NCBI GenBank assembly: GCA_947488935.1 | Contig: CANLBN010000002.1 | Span: 248,001-312,000 of the forward strand | Source: an uncultured Pseudomonadales bacterium | GTDB lineage: Bacteria > Pseudomonadota > Gammaproteobacteria > Pseudomonadales > Cellvibrionaceae | Length of the DNA stretch: 64,000 bases | Direction: 5' to 3' | Shown: piece after piece, positions 24,878-35,824 of the stretch | Layout of the letters: every line of letters begins with the position of its first letter | How positions within the stretch are numbered: the first letter of the stretch is position 1 | Program-made: the position numbers and the translations under genes | Notes under the pieces: generated by a model | The model's database searches: none | What the model saw: only the letters and a program-made list of their open reading frames with translations | Told to the model about the DNA's origin: nothing

Positions 24878-27445
24878 ATGGGCGATTTGGCACAAAATGT
24901 TTCCCCCGTTAGTATCGAAGATGAATTAAAACAATCCTATTTAGACTATGCGATGAGCGTTATCGTTGGTCGTGCACTGCCTGATGTGCGTGATGGTCTA
25001 AAACCTGTGCATCGCCGTGTTTTATTTGCCATGAGCGAGTTGAGCAACTATTGGAATAAGCCCTATAAAAAGTCAGCCCGTGTTGTTGGTGATGTTATTG
25101 GTAAATACCATCCCCACGGCGACTCTGCCGTATACGATACTATTGTGCGTATGGCTCAGGATTTCTCCTTGCGCTATACCTTGGTTGATGGGCAGGGTAA
25201 TTTCGGTTCGATAGACGGAGACAGTGCGGCAGCCATGCGTTATACCGAAATACGCATGAAGAAAATCGCCCATGATTTACTAGCTGATCTCGACAAAGAA
25301 ACCGTCGATTTTGTACCTAACTACGATGGTACAGAGCTTATCCCTGAGGTTATGCCAACGCGTGTGCCTAACTTATTGGTTAATGGCTCATCGGGTATTG
25401 CTGTTGGTATGGCAACCAACATACCCCCCCATAATTTAAGTGAGGTGGTAAAAGGTTGCCTTGCGCTTATCGATAATGATGAGATTAGTATCGATGAGCT
25501 GATGGAAATTATACCAGGGCCAGACTTTCCAACAGGTGCGACTATCAATGGTCGTGCAGGCATTGTACAAGCCTACCGTACTGGCCGAGGGCGTATTTAT
25601 CTGCGGGCAAAGGCCAATATCGAGCGCAATGATAAAGCGAATAAAGAAACCATTATTATCACTGAAATCCCGTATCAGCTTAATAAAAGTAAGTTGATAG
25701 AGAAAATAGCCGAACTGGTTAAAGATAAAAAAATAGAGGGTATTTCTGAGCTACGCGATGAATCAACCAAAGATATTCGCGTCGTTATCGAACTTAAACG
25801 TGGCGAGATTGGCGAAGTTGTTTTAAATAACTTATATGCTCAAACGCAACTCGAAAGTGTGTTTGGTATTAACGTTGTGGCCCTGGTTGATGGCCAGCCT
25901 AAAACCCTTAACCTTAAAGAGTTGCTCGAGTGCTTTGTGCGCCACCGTCGCGAAGTAGTAACACGTCGGACGGTATATCTATTACGCAAAGCCCGTGAAC
26001 GCGGCCATATTTTAGAAGGCTTGGCCGTTGCGATCTCGAATATCGACGAAGTTATTGAATTAATTCGTGGTTCATCAAGCCCTGCTGAGGCAAAGAAAGG
26101 CCTGCTTGCTCGCGGTTGGGCTGCCAGCTCAGTACTGCAGTTTTTGGAGCGCTCAGATGATGATAGCTGTCGCCCAGAAGAGTTACCGGCTGAATATGGC
26201 TTACGTGATAGCAACTATTATTTGTCGCCCGCACAGGCTCAAGCGATTCTAGATTTGCAACTGCATCGCCTAACCGGCATGGAGTACGACAAGTTACTTG
26301 CTGAGTACCAAGAAAAGCTTGAGAGAATATCTGAGCTTTTAGAAATCTTAAATAACGCGACTCGCTTAATGGAAGTTATTCGAGAAGAGTTAGAAGAAGT
26401 GTTAGAAAACTACGGTGATGAGCGCCGTACCGATATTCAAAGTTCAAAGCGCGATTTAACCATCGAAGACCTCATTACAGAAGAAGACCGTGTTGTTACT
26501 ATCTCGCATGGAGGCTATGCAAAAACACAACCGCTGAGTGACTATCAAGCACAGCGCCGTGGTGGTATGGGTAAAGCGGCGACATCAGTTAAAGATGAAG
26601 ATTTTGTCGAGCACTTATTGATTGCTAGTACTCACGATACGATTTTGTGCTTCACCAATGCAGGTAAAGTCTATTGGTTAAAGGTTTTCCAAATCCCACT
26701 AGCTGGCCGCCAGTCACGCGGTCGACCAATGATCAATTTATTGCCTCTCGATGAAGGCGAGCGTATTACCTCTATTTTGCCTGTACGAGAATACGATGAT
26801 AACCACTATATCTTTATGGCAACCTCTAACGGCACCGTCAAAAAGACTCCATTAAGCCAGTTTGCACGCCCACGAAGCTCGGGCCTGATTGCACTCGATT
26901 TGGTTGAGGGCGATCATCTTGTGGGTACAGCGGTGACCGATGGTGAATGTGATGTGATGTTGTTTTCATCGGCCGGTAAAGCGGTGCGTTTTAATGAAAA
27001 CGACGTACGTGCAATGGGTAGAACCTCTCGCGGTGTTCGTGGTATTCGCCTTGAAGAGACGCAAACAGTTATCTCGATGGTGATACCCGCAGAGGATGGT
27101 AAAGTATTAACCGTGAGTGAACATGGCTTTGGTAAGCGTACCTTAATTACTGAATACGCCACCAAAGGTCGCGGTGGTAAAGGTATGATCGCCATGCAGT
27201 GCAGTGAGCGTAACGGCTCGGTTGTTGGGGTTGCACAGGTCTTTGATGGCGATGAAATCATGTTGATTTCTGACCAAGGGACACTAGTGCGTACACGTGT
27301 TGACGAAGTGTCTCTATCGGGTAGAAATACACAAGGTGTGCGTGTCATTCGTGTTAAAACCGATGAACATGTTATTGGTGTGGAACGCATCGAAGAGCCA
27401 GAAGAAGATGGCTCAATCGATGACGAAAGCGCAACTGACGAATAA
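24878..27445 (+). CDS. gyrA: DNA gyrase subunit A
   Basis: 855 aa, normal length. N-terminal winged-helix domain with the catalytic Tyr in [11 protein letters not shown]. The quinolone-resistance region reads [19 protein letters not shown] with Ser and Asp at the positions equivalent to E. coli Ser83/Asp87, that is, the sensitive wild-type state. The C-terminal beta-pinwheel includes the GyrA box as QRRGGMG (Lys to Met relative to QRRGGKG). The acidic tail ends [14 protein letters not shown]. First gene of a long plus-strand housekeeping run. Confidence 0.98.
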   Translation: MGDLAQNVSPVSIEDELKQSYLDYAMSVIVGRALPDVRDGLKPVHRRVLFAMSELSNYWNKPYKKSARVVGDVIGKYHPHGDSAVYDTIVRMAQDFSLRYTLVDGQGNFGSIDGDSAAAMRYTEIRMKKIAHDLLADLDKETVDFVPNYDGTELIPEVMPTRVPNLLVNGSSGIAVGMATNIPPHNLSEVVKGCLALIDNDEISIDELMEIIPGPDFPTGATINGRAGIVQAYRTGRGRIYLRAKANIERNDKANKETIIITEIPYQLNKSKLIEKIAELVKDKKIEGISELRDESTKDIRVVIELKRGEIGEVVLNNLYAQTQLESVFGINVVALVDGQPKTLNLKELLECFVRHRREVVTRRTVYLLRKARERGHILEGLAVAISNIDEVIELIRGSSSPAEAKKGLLARGWAASSVLQFLERSDDDSCRPEELPAEYGLRDSNYYLSPAQAQAILDLQLHRLTGMEYDKLLAEYQEKLERISELLEILNNATRLMEVIREELEEVLENYGDERRTDIQSSKRDLTIEDLITEEDRVVTISHGGYAKTQPLSDYQAQRRGGMGKAATSVKDEDFVEHLLIASTHDTILCFTNAGKVYWLKVFQIPLAGRQSRGRPMINLLPLDEGERITSILPVREYDDNHYIFMATSNGTVKKTPLSQFARPRSSGLIALDLVEGDHLVGTAVTDGECDVMLFSSAGKAVRFNENDVRAMGRTSRGVRGIRLEETQTVISMVIPAEDGKVLTVSEHGFGKRTLITEYATKGRGGKGMIAMQCSERNGSVVGVAQVFDGDEIMLISDQGTLVRTRVDEVSLSGRNTQGVRVIRVKTDEHVIGVERIEEPEEDGSIDDESATDE

Positions 27446-27481
27446 ATTGTAACAAGTAATATCGATAATTTAAGGTAGTGT

Positions 27482-28606
27482 ATGACCGATAACAATCAAA
27501 GTGCGAAGAGCCTTGATGACTTACGCGAAGAAATCGACAGAATTGATCGCGAATTAGTAGAGCTAATTAGCAGCCGTGCACGTTGTGCACAGACGGTTGC
27601 AGAGGTGAAAAAAGCAGAGAACTCTTCTCAAACTGAAGCAGACATTGTTTACTATCGGCCTGAGCGTGAAGCGCAAGTGCTACGTAAAGTGATGGCCTAT
27701 AATGAAGAAAACGGTGGTCCACTAACCAATGAAGAGATGGCGCGCTTATTCCGTGAGGTGATGTCTGCTTGTCTAGCGTTGGAGCAACCTATTAAGGTCG
27801 CTTTTTTAGGGCCCGAGGGGACTTTTACGCAACAGGCAGTGAGTAAACATTTTGGGCATTCTGCAATGCCTATGCCGATGAGTGCTATTGATGAAGTATT
27901 TCGTGAAGTAGAAGCTGGCGCCGTTCACTATGGTGTTGTACCCGTTGAGAATTCAACGGAGGGAGTGGTGACTCATACACTCGATAGTTTTATTGACTCT
28001 AATATTAATATTTGTGGTGAGGTTGTATTGCGTATTCACCATAATTTATTAGTCTCTGATGTGACGAATACGGATAAAATTTCGCGTATTTATTCACATC
28101 CACAAAGTCTTGCTCAATGTCGCAAGTGGTTAGACGCTAATTACCCCAATGCTGAGCGTATACCTGTGAGCAGTAATGCAGAGGCTGCACGTCGTATAAA
28201 AGGTGAGTGGAACTCGGCGGCTATTGCGGGCATAACCGCAGCAGATCTTTATGATCTTCGCGCTATTGAAAAAAATATTGAAGATTCACCCGATAACTCC
28301 ACGCGCTTTTTGGTGATTGGTCGGCAGGTGGTACCGGCTTGTGGCCAAGATAAAACCTCACTCGTTGTCGCTGTGCGTAATAAGCCGGGTGCCTTGCATT
28401 ATATTTTAGAGCCATTCCATCGTTTAGGTGTTGATTTAACGCGCTTGCAGTCTAGGCCTTCGCGTAGCAGTGTGTGGAACTATATCTTTTTTATTGATAT
28501 TCAAGGGCATCGAGATGATGACAATGTTGCAGCAGCGCTTGCCGAGATAAGCGAAGCCTCTGCAGAACTGAAAGTGCTAGGCTCTTATCCTATTGGTGTT
28601 TTGTAA
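27482..28606 (+). CDS. pheA: Bifunctional chorismate mutase / prephenate dehydratase
   Basis: 374 aa. Residues ~10-100 form an AroQ-type chorismate mutase (LREEIDRIDRELVELISSRARCA). The prephenate dehydratase domain begins VAFLGPEGTFTQQAV and includes VPVENSTEGVV and the catalytic region NSTRFLVIG. A C-terminal ACT domain (SLVVAVRNKPGALHYILEPF, LQSRPSR) binds Phe for feedback control. It lies 36 nt after gyrA; serC, which precedes pheA in Pseudomonas, is not present. Confidence 0.97.
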   Translation: MTDNNQSAKSLDDLREEIDRIDRELVELISSRARCAQTVAEVKKAENSSQTEADIVYYRPEREAQVLRKVMAYNEENGGPLTNEEMARLFREVMSACLALEQPIKVAFLGPEGTFTQQAVSKHFGHSAMPMPMSAIDEVFREVEAGAVHYGVVPVENSTEGVVTHTLDSFIDSNINICGEVVLRIHHNLLVSDVTNTDKISRIYSHPQSLAQCRKWLDANYPNAERIPVSSNAEAARRIKGEWNSAAIAGITAADLYDLRAIEKNIEDSPDNSTRFLVIGRQVVPACGQDKTSLVVAVRNKPGALHYILEPFHRLGVDLTRLQSRPSRSSVWNYIFFIDIQGHRDDDNVAAALAEISEASAELKVLGSYPIGVL

Positions 28607-28721
28607 TAAAAGTACTGAAAAGTCATTGATCAATAATTTCAGCAATTAAACGGCAGAAATAATAGAGAACCCTTAAGTAGCAATCCATTATTAATTGCCA
28701 TCCACGTATCGTAAAAATTCT

Positions 28722-29651
28722 ATGACCTCATCTGCTCCACAACAATCAAGTCACTCCAGTAACAAATTAGTGGTTATTGGTTTAGGGCTTATTGGCGGCA
28801 GTTTAGCGGCTGCCTATAAAGCGCGATGTCACTCTATTGATAAGCCCTTGGAGGTAGTCGGTGTTGTGCGACGTAAAAAGGCTGCTCAATATGCACTTGA
28901 TAATCACATCGTTGATCGCGCCGTGCTCTCGCTTGATGATATTGCCCCAGAACTTGTCGCAGGCGATATTATCTTTATTGCTGTGCCAACGCTCAGTGTT
29001 GTTGATACATTAAAAGAGATTAAAAGATTAGTTGACCCTGCAGTTACCATTACCGATGGTGCCAGCGTTAAAGGTAATATTGTTGCTGCGGTTAAAAATA
29101 TTTATCAAGCTTATCCGCAGCAATTTGTACCAGGTCACCCCATTGCAGGCTCAGAAAAAAGCGGAGTGACAGCATCTAATGCCGATTTATACCTTAGGCA
29201 TCGTGTTATTTTAACGCCGCTTAATGAGACAGGTAGCGAGCACCACCAAGCAGTTAAAAACCTGTGGGAATTAGTGGGTGCAGAAGTTTTGACAATGTCA
29301 GTCGAGGAACATGATGCTGTGCTTGCAGCAACGAGCCACCTTCCTCATGCTATTGCGTACTCTTTGGTTGATACCTTGGCGAACGATTCCGATAACGAAA
29401 ATATATTTCGCTATGCTGCGGGTGGTTTTAAAGATTTTACTCGCATCGCCAGTAGTGATCCAACTATGTGGCACGATATTATGTGCGCTAATAGTGACGA
29501 GGTTTTAAATGCGATCGATTTATTTCAAAACAATTTAAATATTTTACGTAAAGCCATAGAAGAAAAAGACAGTAAAACATTATTAACAGTTTTTAATCGT
29601 GCTAAAACTGCCAGAGACGAATTCTTAACACTGCTCGAAGAAGATAAGTAA
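28722..29651 (+). CDS. tyrA: Prephenate (cyclohexadienyl) dehydrogenase
   Basis: 309 aa from the ATG at 28722; a TTG at 28695 would add nine residues, and neither has a clear SD. Rossmann motif VIGLGLIGGSLAAAYK, then IFIAVPTLSVVDTL, GHPIAGSEKSGV with the catalytic His, and SHLPHAIAYSLVD. It makes the 4-hydroxyphenylpyruvate branch for tyrosine. It is a separate gene from aroA here, whereas in Pseudomonas the two are fused. Confidence 0.94.
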   Translation: MTSSAPQQSSHSSNKLVVIGLGLIGGSLAAAYKARCHSIDKPLEVVGVVRRKKAAQYALDNHIVDRAVLSLDDIAPELVAGDIIFIAVPTLSVVDTLKEIKRLVDPAVTITDGASVKGNIVAAVKNIYQAYPQQFVPGHPIAGSEKSGVTASNADLYLRHRVILTPLNETGSEHHQAVKNLWELVGAEVLTMSVEEHDAVLAATSHLPHAIAYSLVDTLANDSDNENIFRYAAGGFKDFTRIASSDPTMWHDIMCANSDEVLNAIDLFQNNLNILRKAIEEKDSKTLLTVFNRAKTARDEFLTLLEEDK

Positions 29652-29689
29652 TTTTTTAATTTTCAATACAACATAAAAGCCTAAACAGA

Positions 29690-31039
29690 ATGTCTACTAA
29701 CGAATCCAATCAGTCTTTAAATTATATTGTTCAACCAGGTGGTGAGCTTGCGGGCTCCTTTAGAGTGCCCGGTGATAAATCTATTTCGCATCGTTCAATT
29801 ATGCTTGGCTCGATTGCTAACGGAGTAACAGAAGTACATGGGTTTCTCGAAGGTGACGATGCATTAGCAACGTTAGAGGCCTTTCGTTCCATGGGTGTTG
29901 ATATAGAAGGCCCAGATAATGGCTATGTAAAAATAAACGGAGTGGGGCTTAATGGCCTGCAAGCACCCAAAGGTGAGCTTTATGTAGGCAATGCCGGTAC
30001 AGCAATGCGCTTATTGGCAGGCTTAATGGCAGGCCAGAGCTTTTCGGTCACATTAACGGGCGATCGCTCTTTAACTAAACGACCAATGAATCGTGTGGCT
30101 AACCCATTGCGTGATATGGGCGTGCAGATAGATACAGCTAGTGAAGGTAGGCCTCCCATGACGATTCATGGGGATAAGCCAAGCGCTATTCATTACGATA
30201 TGCCGATGGCAAGTGCTCAGGTAAAGTCTTGTTTATTATTAGCAGGTTTGTATGCCGATGGCACAACCTCAGTCACTGAACCTGCGCCAACGCGCGACCA
30301 CACCGAGCGTATGTTACGTGGCTTTGGCTATGAGGTTGTGACTAAAAAAGTTGAGGGTAAAAGCCACATCTCTTTAAAGGGTGGGGGTGTATTACAGGCG
30401 ATTAATATTGATGTGCCTGCAGATATTTCTTCGGCGGCTTTTTTTATGGTGGCTGCAACCATCGCCCCAAATTCTGATATTACCTTACAGCATGTCGGTA
30501 TTAACCCAACCCGTGACGGTATTATTAGTATTCTAAAATTAATGGGTGCGGATATTACCCTGCTTAATGAGCAAGAAATCGGTGGTGAGCCTGTTGTTGA
30601 TATTCGTATTCGTAGCGCAAGCCTTAAAGGTATTAATATTCCTGAAGAGTACGTGCCACTGGCAATTGATGAGTTTCCTGTATTATTTGTGGCGGCGGCC
30701 TGTGCCGAGGGTACGACTGTTTTGACCGGTGCAGAAGAATTGCGTGTTAAAGAAAGTGATCGTATACAGGTAATGGCGGATGGTTTGCAAACCTTAGGGA
30801 TTGATGCCAAACCAACGCCCGACGGTATGATAATTAACGGTGGGGAATTGACTGGGGGTGAAGTTGAAACTCACGATGACCATCGTATAGCAATGTCTTT
30901 TACTATGGCGGCGTTACGTGCGTCTGGGCCAATTGTTATTAAAAATTGTGCCCATGTGGCTACTTCGTTTCCGGGGTTTGTGCAACTGTCAAAAAATGCG
31001 GGGATTGCTATAGAGGAGCACGTAGTAACAGATGCTTAA
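29690..31039 (+). CDS. aroA: 3-phosphoshikimate 1-carboxyvinyltransferase (EPSP synthase)
   Basis: 449 aa. Class-typical motifs are PGDKSISHRSIMLGSIA, YVGNAGTAMRLLAGLMAGQ, DRSLTKRPM, PMASAQVKSCLLLAGLYADG, TRDHTERML and KESDRI. The LAGLMAGQ segment with Ala after NAGTAMR is the class II-like form often associated with lower glyphosate sensitivity, but sensitivity cannot be judged by eye. Co-oriented 38 nt after tyrA. Confidence 0.96.
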   Translation: MSTNESNQSLNYIVQPGGELAGSFRVPGDKSISHRSIMLGSIANGVTEVHGFLEGDDALATLEAFRSMGVDIEGPDNGYVKINGVGLNGLQAPKGELYVGNAGTAMRLLAGLMAGQSFSVTLTGDRSLTKRPMNRVANPLRDMGVQIDTASEGRPPMTIHGDKPSAIHYDMPMASAQVKSCLLLAGLYADGTTSVTEPAPTRDHTERMLRGFGYEVVTKKVEGKSHISLKGGGVLQAINIDVPADISSAAFFMVAATIAPNSDITLQHVGINPTRDGIISILKLMGADITLLNEQEIGGEPVVDIRIRSASLKGINIPEEYVPLAIDEFPVLFVAAACAEGTTVLTGAEELRVKESDRIQVMADGLQTLGIDAKPTPDGMIINGGELTGGEVETHDDHRIAMSFTMAALRASGPIVIKNCAHVATSFPGFVQLSKNAGIAIEEHVVTDA

Positions 31040-31297
31040 TATTGACAGTAATAAAAAACACTAACAGCCCCAGCTATAAGAGGTGAGCCTCATTTTGTAG
31101 GAAAAGTCTTACAAAGTTTTAAGAGATTTGCCACTATTATTAGCAATGGGATTAAGTAAAATAGACTCACTTCCTCGGACTATATGGAAACTATTTGAGG
31201 AGGTATTGCACGGATGCAAATATGTAGTATGTAATCAGTTTTATGGATTATTCTTGATTTGCATCTTATTACATAACTATTACAAGGAGGTTTTCCT

Positions 31298-31684
31298 ATG
31301 AAAACACAACAAACCACATCTAAACTCTCGTCTATTACTTCTACTGCGACCATTGCCTTTTCAATACTGGTGTCTGCATTGTTATTTGTTGGCCAAGCTT
31401 CCGCTGCTGATGTTTTTAGTAGTGGCATTACAGATTCAGTGCAAGAGAGCACCGCGACCGATAACAATGTGTTGCCTGATACGGCAAGTATTTTAGTTAA
31501 TATTAATGAGGCGGGAGCGAGTGCGTTATCGGAGGCTTTAAAAGGTATCGGCCTTAAAAAAGCGCAGGCGATTGTTGAGTGGCGCAATAAAAATGGTAAT
31601 TTCGCTGAGCTTGAGCAATTACTCGAGGTGAAAGGCATTGGTGAAAAAACATTACTGACTAACCGCCATAAAATGACCTTGTAA
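31298..31684 (+). CDS. comEA: ComEA-type helix-hairpin-helix protein
   Basis: 128 aa with a signal or anchor segment (STATIAFSILVSALLFVGQASAA) and a C-terminal double helix-hairpin-helix domain: VNINEAGASALSEALKGIG, then KAQAIVEWRNKNGNF and LLEVKGIGEKTLL. Such proteins bind DNA in the periplasm during natural transformation. The SD AAGGAGG 7 nt before the ATG is the strongest in the window. It is inserted between aroA and pyrF and has its own terminator. A full competence role would need the pilus and ComEC elsewhere. Confidence 0.87.
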   Translation: MKTQQTTSKLSSITSTATIAFSILVSALLFVGQASAADVFSSGITDSVQESTATDNNVLPDTASILVNINEAGASALSEALKGIGLKKAQAIVEWRNKNGNFAELEQLLEVKGIGEKTLLTNRHKMTL

Positions 31685-31716
31685 TATACACTTACATACT
31701 ATGTATTATCCTAAAA

Positions 31717-31747
31717 GGGTCTAATGAATTGTTAGGCTCTTTTTTTG
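31717..31747 (+). terminator. Terminator after comEA-like gene
   Basis: Stem GGGTCTAA / TTAGGCTC (two G-T pairs) with a 7-nt loop and a run of eight Ts, ending about 50 nt before pyrF. Confidence 0.75.
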
Positions 31748-31799
31748 TGCTTTATGGTATGATGCGCGTCAAATTTTTAGCTGAAAAACAGATAAAACA

Positions 31800-32537
31800 A
31801 TGGCTGCTTCTCAATCTACAAGTACTGATATCGTTGGTCCCCGCATCGTTGTAGCGATGGACTTTGAATCAGCAGCGCCTTGCATTGCTTTGGCGCGTAC
31901 ATTAAACCCTAAATATTGCCGCTTAAAAGTGGGTAAAGAGTTATTTACGGCAGCAGGTCCCCAACTCGTTGAGCAGTTAATGAGTTTAGGCTTTGAAGTG
32001 TTTCTCGATTTGAAATTTCACGATATCCCCACGACGGTTGCTAAGGCGGTTAAAGCGGCTGCAAACCTAGGTGTATGGATGGTGAACGTTCACGCCAGTG
32101 GGGGGCAAGTCATGCTTGAGGCTGCTCGTGAATCTATAGAGCAGCATGCCAGTCCGTCGAATAAACCTTTATTGATTGCCGTTACTGTACTGACGAGTAT
32201 GACGGCTACTGATTTACAGAGTATAGGGCTGGAAATAACACCCGAAGAGCAGGTGATGAGACTGGCGAGTCTGGCTAAAAAAACAGGCTTAGATGGTGTA
32301 GTTTGTTCTGCACAGGAAGCCTCGCTATTAAAGTCGAATTTGGGTAAAGATTTTTGCTTGGTAACACCGGGTATCCGACCTGTGGGTGCGGCGCTTGATG
32401 ATCAACGAAGAATTGTGACACCTGTGGATGCCATAAAAAATGGTAGTGACTATTTAGTCATTGGCCGCCCAATTACGCAAGCCGATAATCCCGCCGGCAT
32501 ATGCCAAGCTATTTACCAAGATATTGAGAGTCTATGA
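31800..32537 (+). CDS. pyrF: Orotidine 5'-phosphate decarboxylase
   Basis: 245 aa TIM barrel. [12 protein letters not shown] contains the first substrate Asp, [10 protein letters not shown] the Lys, and [16 protein letters not shown] the catalytic Asp-Lys-Asp network. LVTPGIRP and LVIGRPIT form the phosphate loop. It makes UMP. The stop overlaps the cmk start as ATGA. Confidence 0.96.
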   Translation: MAASQSTSTDIVGPRIVVAMDFESAAPCIALARTLNPKYCRLKVGKELFTAAGPQLVEQLMSLGFEVFLDLKFHDIPTTVAKAVKAAANLGVWMVNVHASGGQVMLEAARESIEQHASPSNKPLLIAVTVLTSMTATDLQSIGLEITPEEQVMRLASLAKKTGLDGVVCSAQEASLLKSNLGKDFCLVTPGIRPVGAALDDQRRIVTPVDAIKNGSDYLVIGRPITQADNPAGICQAIYQDIESL

Positions 32538-33232
32538 GTATGCCTGCTAAGCCCGATAAATATGCGCCTGTTATTACTATTGATGGTCCAAGCGGTGCAG
32601 GTAAGGGCACAATTTGTCAAAACCTCGCAAATAAGCTTGGGTTTGGCTTACTCGATAGCGGTGCTTTGTACCGCCTAACGGCTTTGGCAGTTGTGCAACA
32701 AGGTATAGACATAAAAGACCAAGTCGCAGTCGCTACTATTGCACGAGCGTTAGATATACAGTTTGAGGCCGGCGAGCAAGGGGTAAAAGCAATACTCGCA
32801 GGCCATGATGTCTCTCGTGATATTCGCTTGGAAGAAACCGGTATGAATGCCTCGGTAGTCGCTGCCTATGGAGCTGTGCGCGAAGCCTTACTTGAGCGTC
32901 AGCGTGCGTTTCAGCAATTGCCAGGTTTAGTGGCCGATGGTCGTGACATGGGTACAACGGTATTTCCTAGTGCGCCACTTAAAGTGTTTTTAACGGCAAG
33001 TGCCGAAGAGCGCGCCAAAAGACGATATCTACAGTTGATAGAACGCGGCGAATCTGCTAACCTGCGCGCCCAATTAAAAGACATACTTGCACGTGATGAG
33101 GCTGATAGTAGCCGTGCATCTTCGCCGCTAAAGGCCGCAGAGGATGCCATTGTTATTGACAGTACAGCAATGCCTATTCAGGCAGTACTCGATAAAATCA
33201 TGGTGTTAGCTAAAGAGCGCATTAATGCTTAA
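32534..33232 (+). CDS. cmk: Cytidylate kinase
   Basis: 232 aa P-loop nucleotide kinase. [19 protein letters not shown] is the Walker A, followed by [13 protein letters not shown] and [21 protein letters not shown] and the LID-type [14 protein letters not shown]. Converts CMP/dCMP to the diphosphates. Coupled to pyrF by a 4-nt overlap and upstream of rpsA, the usual cmk-rpsA order. Confidence 0.96.
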   Translation: MSMPAKPDKYAPVITIDGPSGAGKGTICQNLANKLGFGLLDSGALYRLTALAVVQQGIDIKDQVAVATIARALDIQFEAGEQGVKAILAGHDVSRDIRLEETGMNASVVAAYGAVREALLERQRAFQQLPGLVADGRDMGTTVFPSAPLKVFLTASAEERAKRRYLQLIERGESANLRAQLKDILARDEADSSRASSPLKAAEDAIVIDSTAMPIQAVLDKIMVLAKERINA

Positions 33233-33429
33233 TGTGTCTTTTATGAATTAAACGTACTTTTGCTAGCTATTTTTATTGGTTAAGTCACTACTAAATAGGA
33301 ATAGACGGTCAGGCGTAGTAAAAGTGCAAAATTAACCGGCCCGTACACCTGATGGTGCGGTAGAGTAAGTCTCGCTTTAACGTGTTTACGTATTGCTGGA
33401 TTTATGCTGAAAATAGTAGGTCCCTCCTT
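33233..33429 (+). promoter_or_regulatory. rpsA leader region
   Basis: A 197-nt untranslated stretch between cmk and rpsA. It contains short hairpins (for example CACC-TGAT-GGTG near 33348-33359). The bases before the ATG (TAGGTCCCTCCTT) lack a purine-rich SD. In E. coli, S1 autoregulates through a structured leader with a degenerate SD; the same design is likely here. Confidence 0.5.
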
Positions 33430-35115
33430 ATGAGCGAAAATTTCGCAGATCTTTTTGAAGAAAGTTTAAAAACCGTCGATATGGTTCCTGGTTCAATCGT
33501 AACCGGTGTTGTTATTGATATCGATAAAGATTGGGTAACTGTTCACGCAGGCCTTAAGTCTGAAGGTGTTATCCCAGCAGAACAATTTTTAGATGATAGC
33601 GGTGAGATGTCTCTCGCGATAGGCGATGAAGTACAGGTCGCGCTAGAATCTGTAGAAGATGGCTTTGGTGAAACTAAGTTATCTCGTGAAAAAGCAAAAC
33701 GTGCTGAATCTTGGACTGTTCTTGAAGCGGCTCATGCTTCTGAAGAAGTTATTACCGGTATTATCACTGGTAAGGTTAAAGGCGGCTTTACAGTAGATAT
33801 CGCAAGCATCCGTGCATTCCTACCGGGCTCTTTGGTTGATGTTCGTCCTGTTCGTGACACAAGCCACCTAGAAAACAAAGAACTTGAATTTAAAGTTATC
33901 AAGCTTGACCAAAAACGTAACAACGTTGTTGTTTCTCGTCGTGCGGTTATGGAGTCTGTTAACTCTGCAGAGCGTGATGAATTGCTTGCTAACCTTGAAG
34001 AAGGTGCAATGGCGAAAGGTGTTGTTAAAAACCTTACTGATTACGGTGCTTTCGTTGACTTGGGCGGCGTAGATGGCCTTCTTCATATCACTGATATGGC
34101 TTGGAAGCGCATTAAGCATCCAAGTGAAATCGTTAATATTGGCGACGAGATCGACGTTAAAGTCCTTAAGTTTGATCGTGAGCGTAACCGTGTTTCTCTA
34201 GGTCTTAAGCAGACTGGCGAAGATCCATGGGTAGAAATCAAAAACCGTTACCCAGAAGGTGCAAAAGCGAAAGCAGTTGTTACTAACCTTACTGATTATG
34301 GTTGTTTTGCTGAGATTGAAGATGGCGTTGAAGGTTTAGTTCACGTATCTGAAATGGATTGGACTAACAAAAACATTCACCCATCTAAAGTTGTTCAGTT
34401 AGGTGATGAAGTTGAAGTGATGGTTCTTGAAATTGACGAAGAGCGTCGTCGTATTTCTCTTGGTATTAAGCAGTGTCAAGAAAACCCATGGGATGCATTT
34501 GGTCGTCAATTTGAAGTTGGCCATAAAATCTCTGGTAATATCAAATCAATCACTGACTTTGGTATCTTCATTGGCCTAGATGGCGGTATTGATGGTCTTG
34601 TTCACCTATCTGACATCTCTTGGAACGAAAGCGGCGAAGATGCTGTACGTAACTACAAGAAAGGTGATGAGCTAGAGACTGTTATTTTAGCAATCGACCC
34701 TGAGCGTGAGCGCATTTCTTTAGGCGTTAAGCAATTAGTAGAAGACAACTTCTCGTCTTACACCTCAACTAACGATAAAGGCACCATTGTTAAAGGTACC
34801 GTTAAAGAAGTTGATGCAAAAGCAGCGATTATCACTTTAGCTGACGAAGTTGAAGCAACCTTAAAAGTAGCTGATATCAGCCGCGAAAAAATAGAAGATG
34901 CATCAACTGCACTTAAAGTTGGCGAAGAAGTAGAAGCGGTTATTACTAATGTTGATCGTAAAAATCGTACTATTAGCCTTTCTATTAAGGCGAAAGACGC
35001 TGCAGAAGAGAAAGCTGCGGTTAAAGAGCATAGCTCTAAGAAAGCAGAAGACAGCTCACCAGCAACATTAGGTGACCTGATTAAAGCGCAAATGGAAGGT
35101 CAAGATAAGCAATAG
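33430..35115 (+). CDS. rpsA: 30S ribosomal protein S1
   Basis: 561 aa from the ATG at 33430 ([21 protein letters not shown], the normal S1 N-terminus); an in-frame ATG 48 nt earlier would add a non-homologous extension. Six S1/OB repeats are visible, marked by repeats such as [51 protein letters not shown] and [25 protein letters not shown] shapes. It binds mRNA on the 30S subunit. Strong terminator follows. Confidence 0.97.
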   Translation: MSENFADLFEESLKTVDMVPGSIVTGVVIDIDKDWVTVHAGLKSEGVIPAEQFLDDSGEMSLAIGDEVQVALESVEDGFGETKLSREKAKRAESWTVLEAAHASEEVITGIITGKVKGGFTVDIASIRAFLPGSLVDVRPVRDTSHLENKELEFKVIKLDQKRNNVVVSRRAVMESVNSAERDELLANLEEGAMAKGVVKNLTDYGAFVDLGGVDGLLHITDMAWKRIKHPSEIVNIGDEIDVKVLKFDRERNRVSLGLKQTGEDPWVEIKNRYPEGAKAKAVVTNLTDYGCFAEIEDGVEGLVHVSEMDWTNKNIHPSKVVQLGDEVEVMVLEIDEERRRISLGIKQCQENPWDAFGRQFEVGHKISGNIKSITDFGIFIGLDGGIDGLVHLSDISWNESGEDAVRNYKKGDELETVILAIDPERERISLGVKQLVEDNFSSYTSTNDKGTIVKGTVKEVDAKAAIITLADEVEATLKVADISREKIEDASTALKVGEEVEAVITNVDRKNRTISLSIKAKDAAEEKAAVKEHSSKKAEDSSPATLGDLIKAQMEGQDKQ

Positions 35116-35138
35116 TTATTACTTATCTTAACTTACCC

Positions 35139-35166
35139 AAAAGGCCGCATTTATGCGGCCTTTTTT
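35139..35166 (+). terminator. rpsA terminator
   Basis: 11-bp stem AAAAGGCCGCA / TGCGGCCTTTT with a TTTA loop and a T run. Confidence 0.9.
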
Positions 35167-35592
35167 ATGCCCTCCACGGATGGAGGGTACATCGAAAATG
35201 CAGGAGCAATTTTCGTGTGTAGGATATACGGACAGAAAATCAATCCCTTCATTTTCTGCATTCCCACCTTCCATGGCGGTCTATCCCATGAGCGCATGGG
35301 TGCGCAGGAGCGGGTATGCCCTCCACGGATGGAGGGTACATTACCTACAGGGAAGTAGGTACTTAGCGTTAGCAGGAGAGAAAGCTGCGAAAATGCAGGT
35401 CGATTTTTGCTCCTGCAAAATAGACATTCACATCGTCCGTGATGTTCGAGCAATTTTCGTGTGTAGGATATACGGACAGAAAATCAATCCCTTCATTTTC
35501 TGCATTCCCACCTTCCATGGCGGTCTATCCCATGAGCGCATGGATGCGCAGGAGCGGAAGCTGCGAAAATGCAGGTCAATTCTCGCTCCCCG
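35166..35592. repeat. Duplicated intergenic repeat element (110-bp direct repeat plus flanking short repeats)
   Basis: A 110-bp unit at 35204-35313 recurs at 35448-35557 with one mismatch by eye (35300 G versus 35544 A), offset 244 bp. A 27-bp unit beginning TATGCCCTCCACGGATGGAG occurs at 35166-35192 and 35315-35341. A third unit (AGCTGCGAAAATGCAGGTC) occurs near 35383 and 35559. Several parts are self-complementary (CCCTCCACGGATGGAGGG; GAAAATGCAGGAGCAATTTTC). Open frames here arise from the repeat and have no SD. It resembles a mosaic of REP/MITE-like palindromic elements common in intergenic regions of marine gammaproteobacteria. Confidence 0.8.
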
Positions 35593-35824
35593 ATAACTGA
35601 TCCTGCTCTAACTGCATCTATTGGGCTGTATTTTGCCATACTGGCATCTGCATAATCATTTTCCTCATTCTATGATCACTATTAGCTTAGCTGTGAGTGG
35701 GCTAATAGGGCTGTTTGGCTAGGGTAAGAGATCGCGGTTTATTTTTGCCTGCATAATAAATATTGCATATTTCTAAAGTATTGATATTATTGAATTATTC
35801 GGATAATCAATAAGTTGGGCTAGG

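Noticed and set aside
35153..35596. Overlapping open frames on both strands between rpsA and ihfB
   Set aside because: They arise from the duplicated palindromic repeat; the translated sequences repeat themselves and lack start signals.
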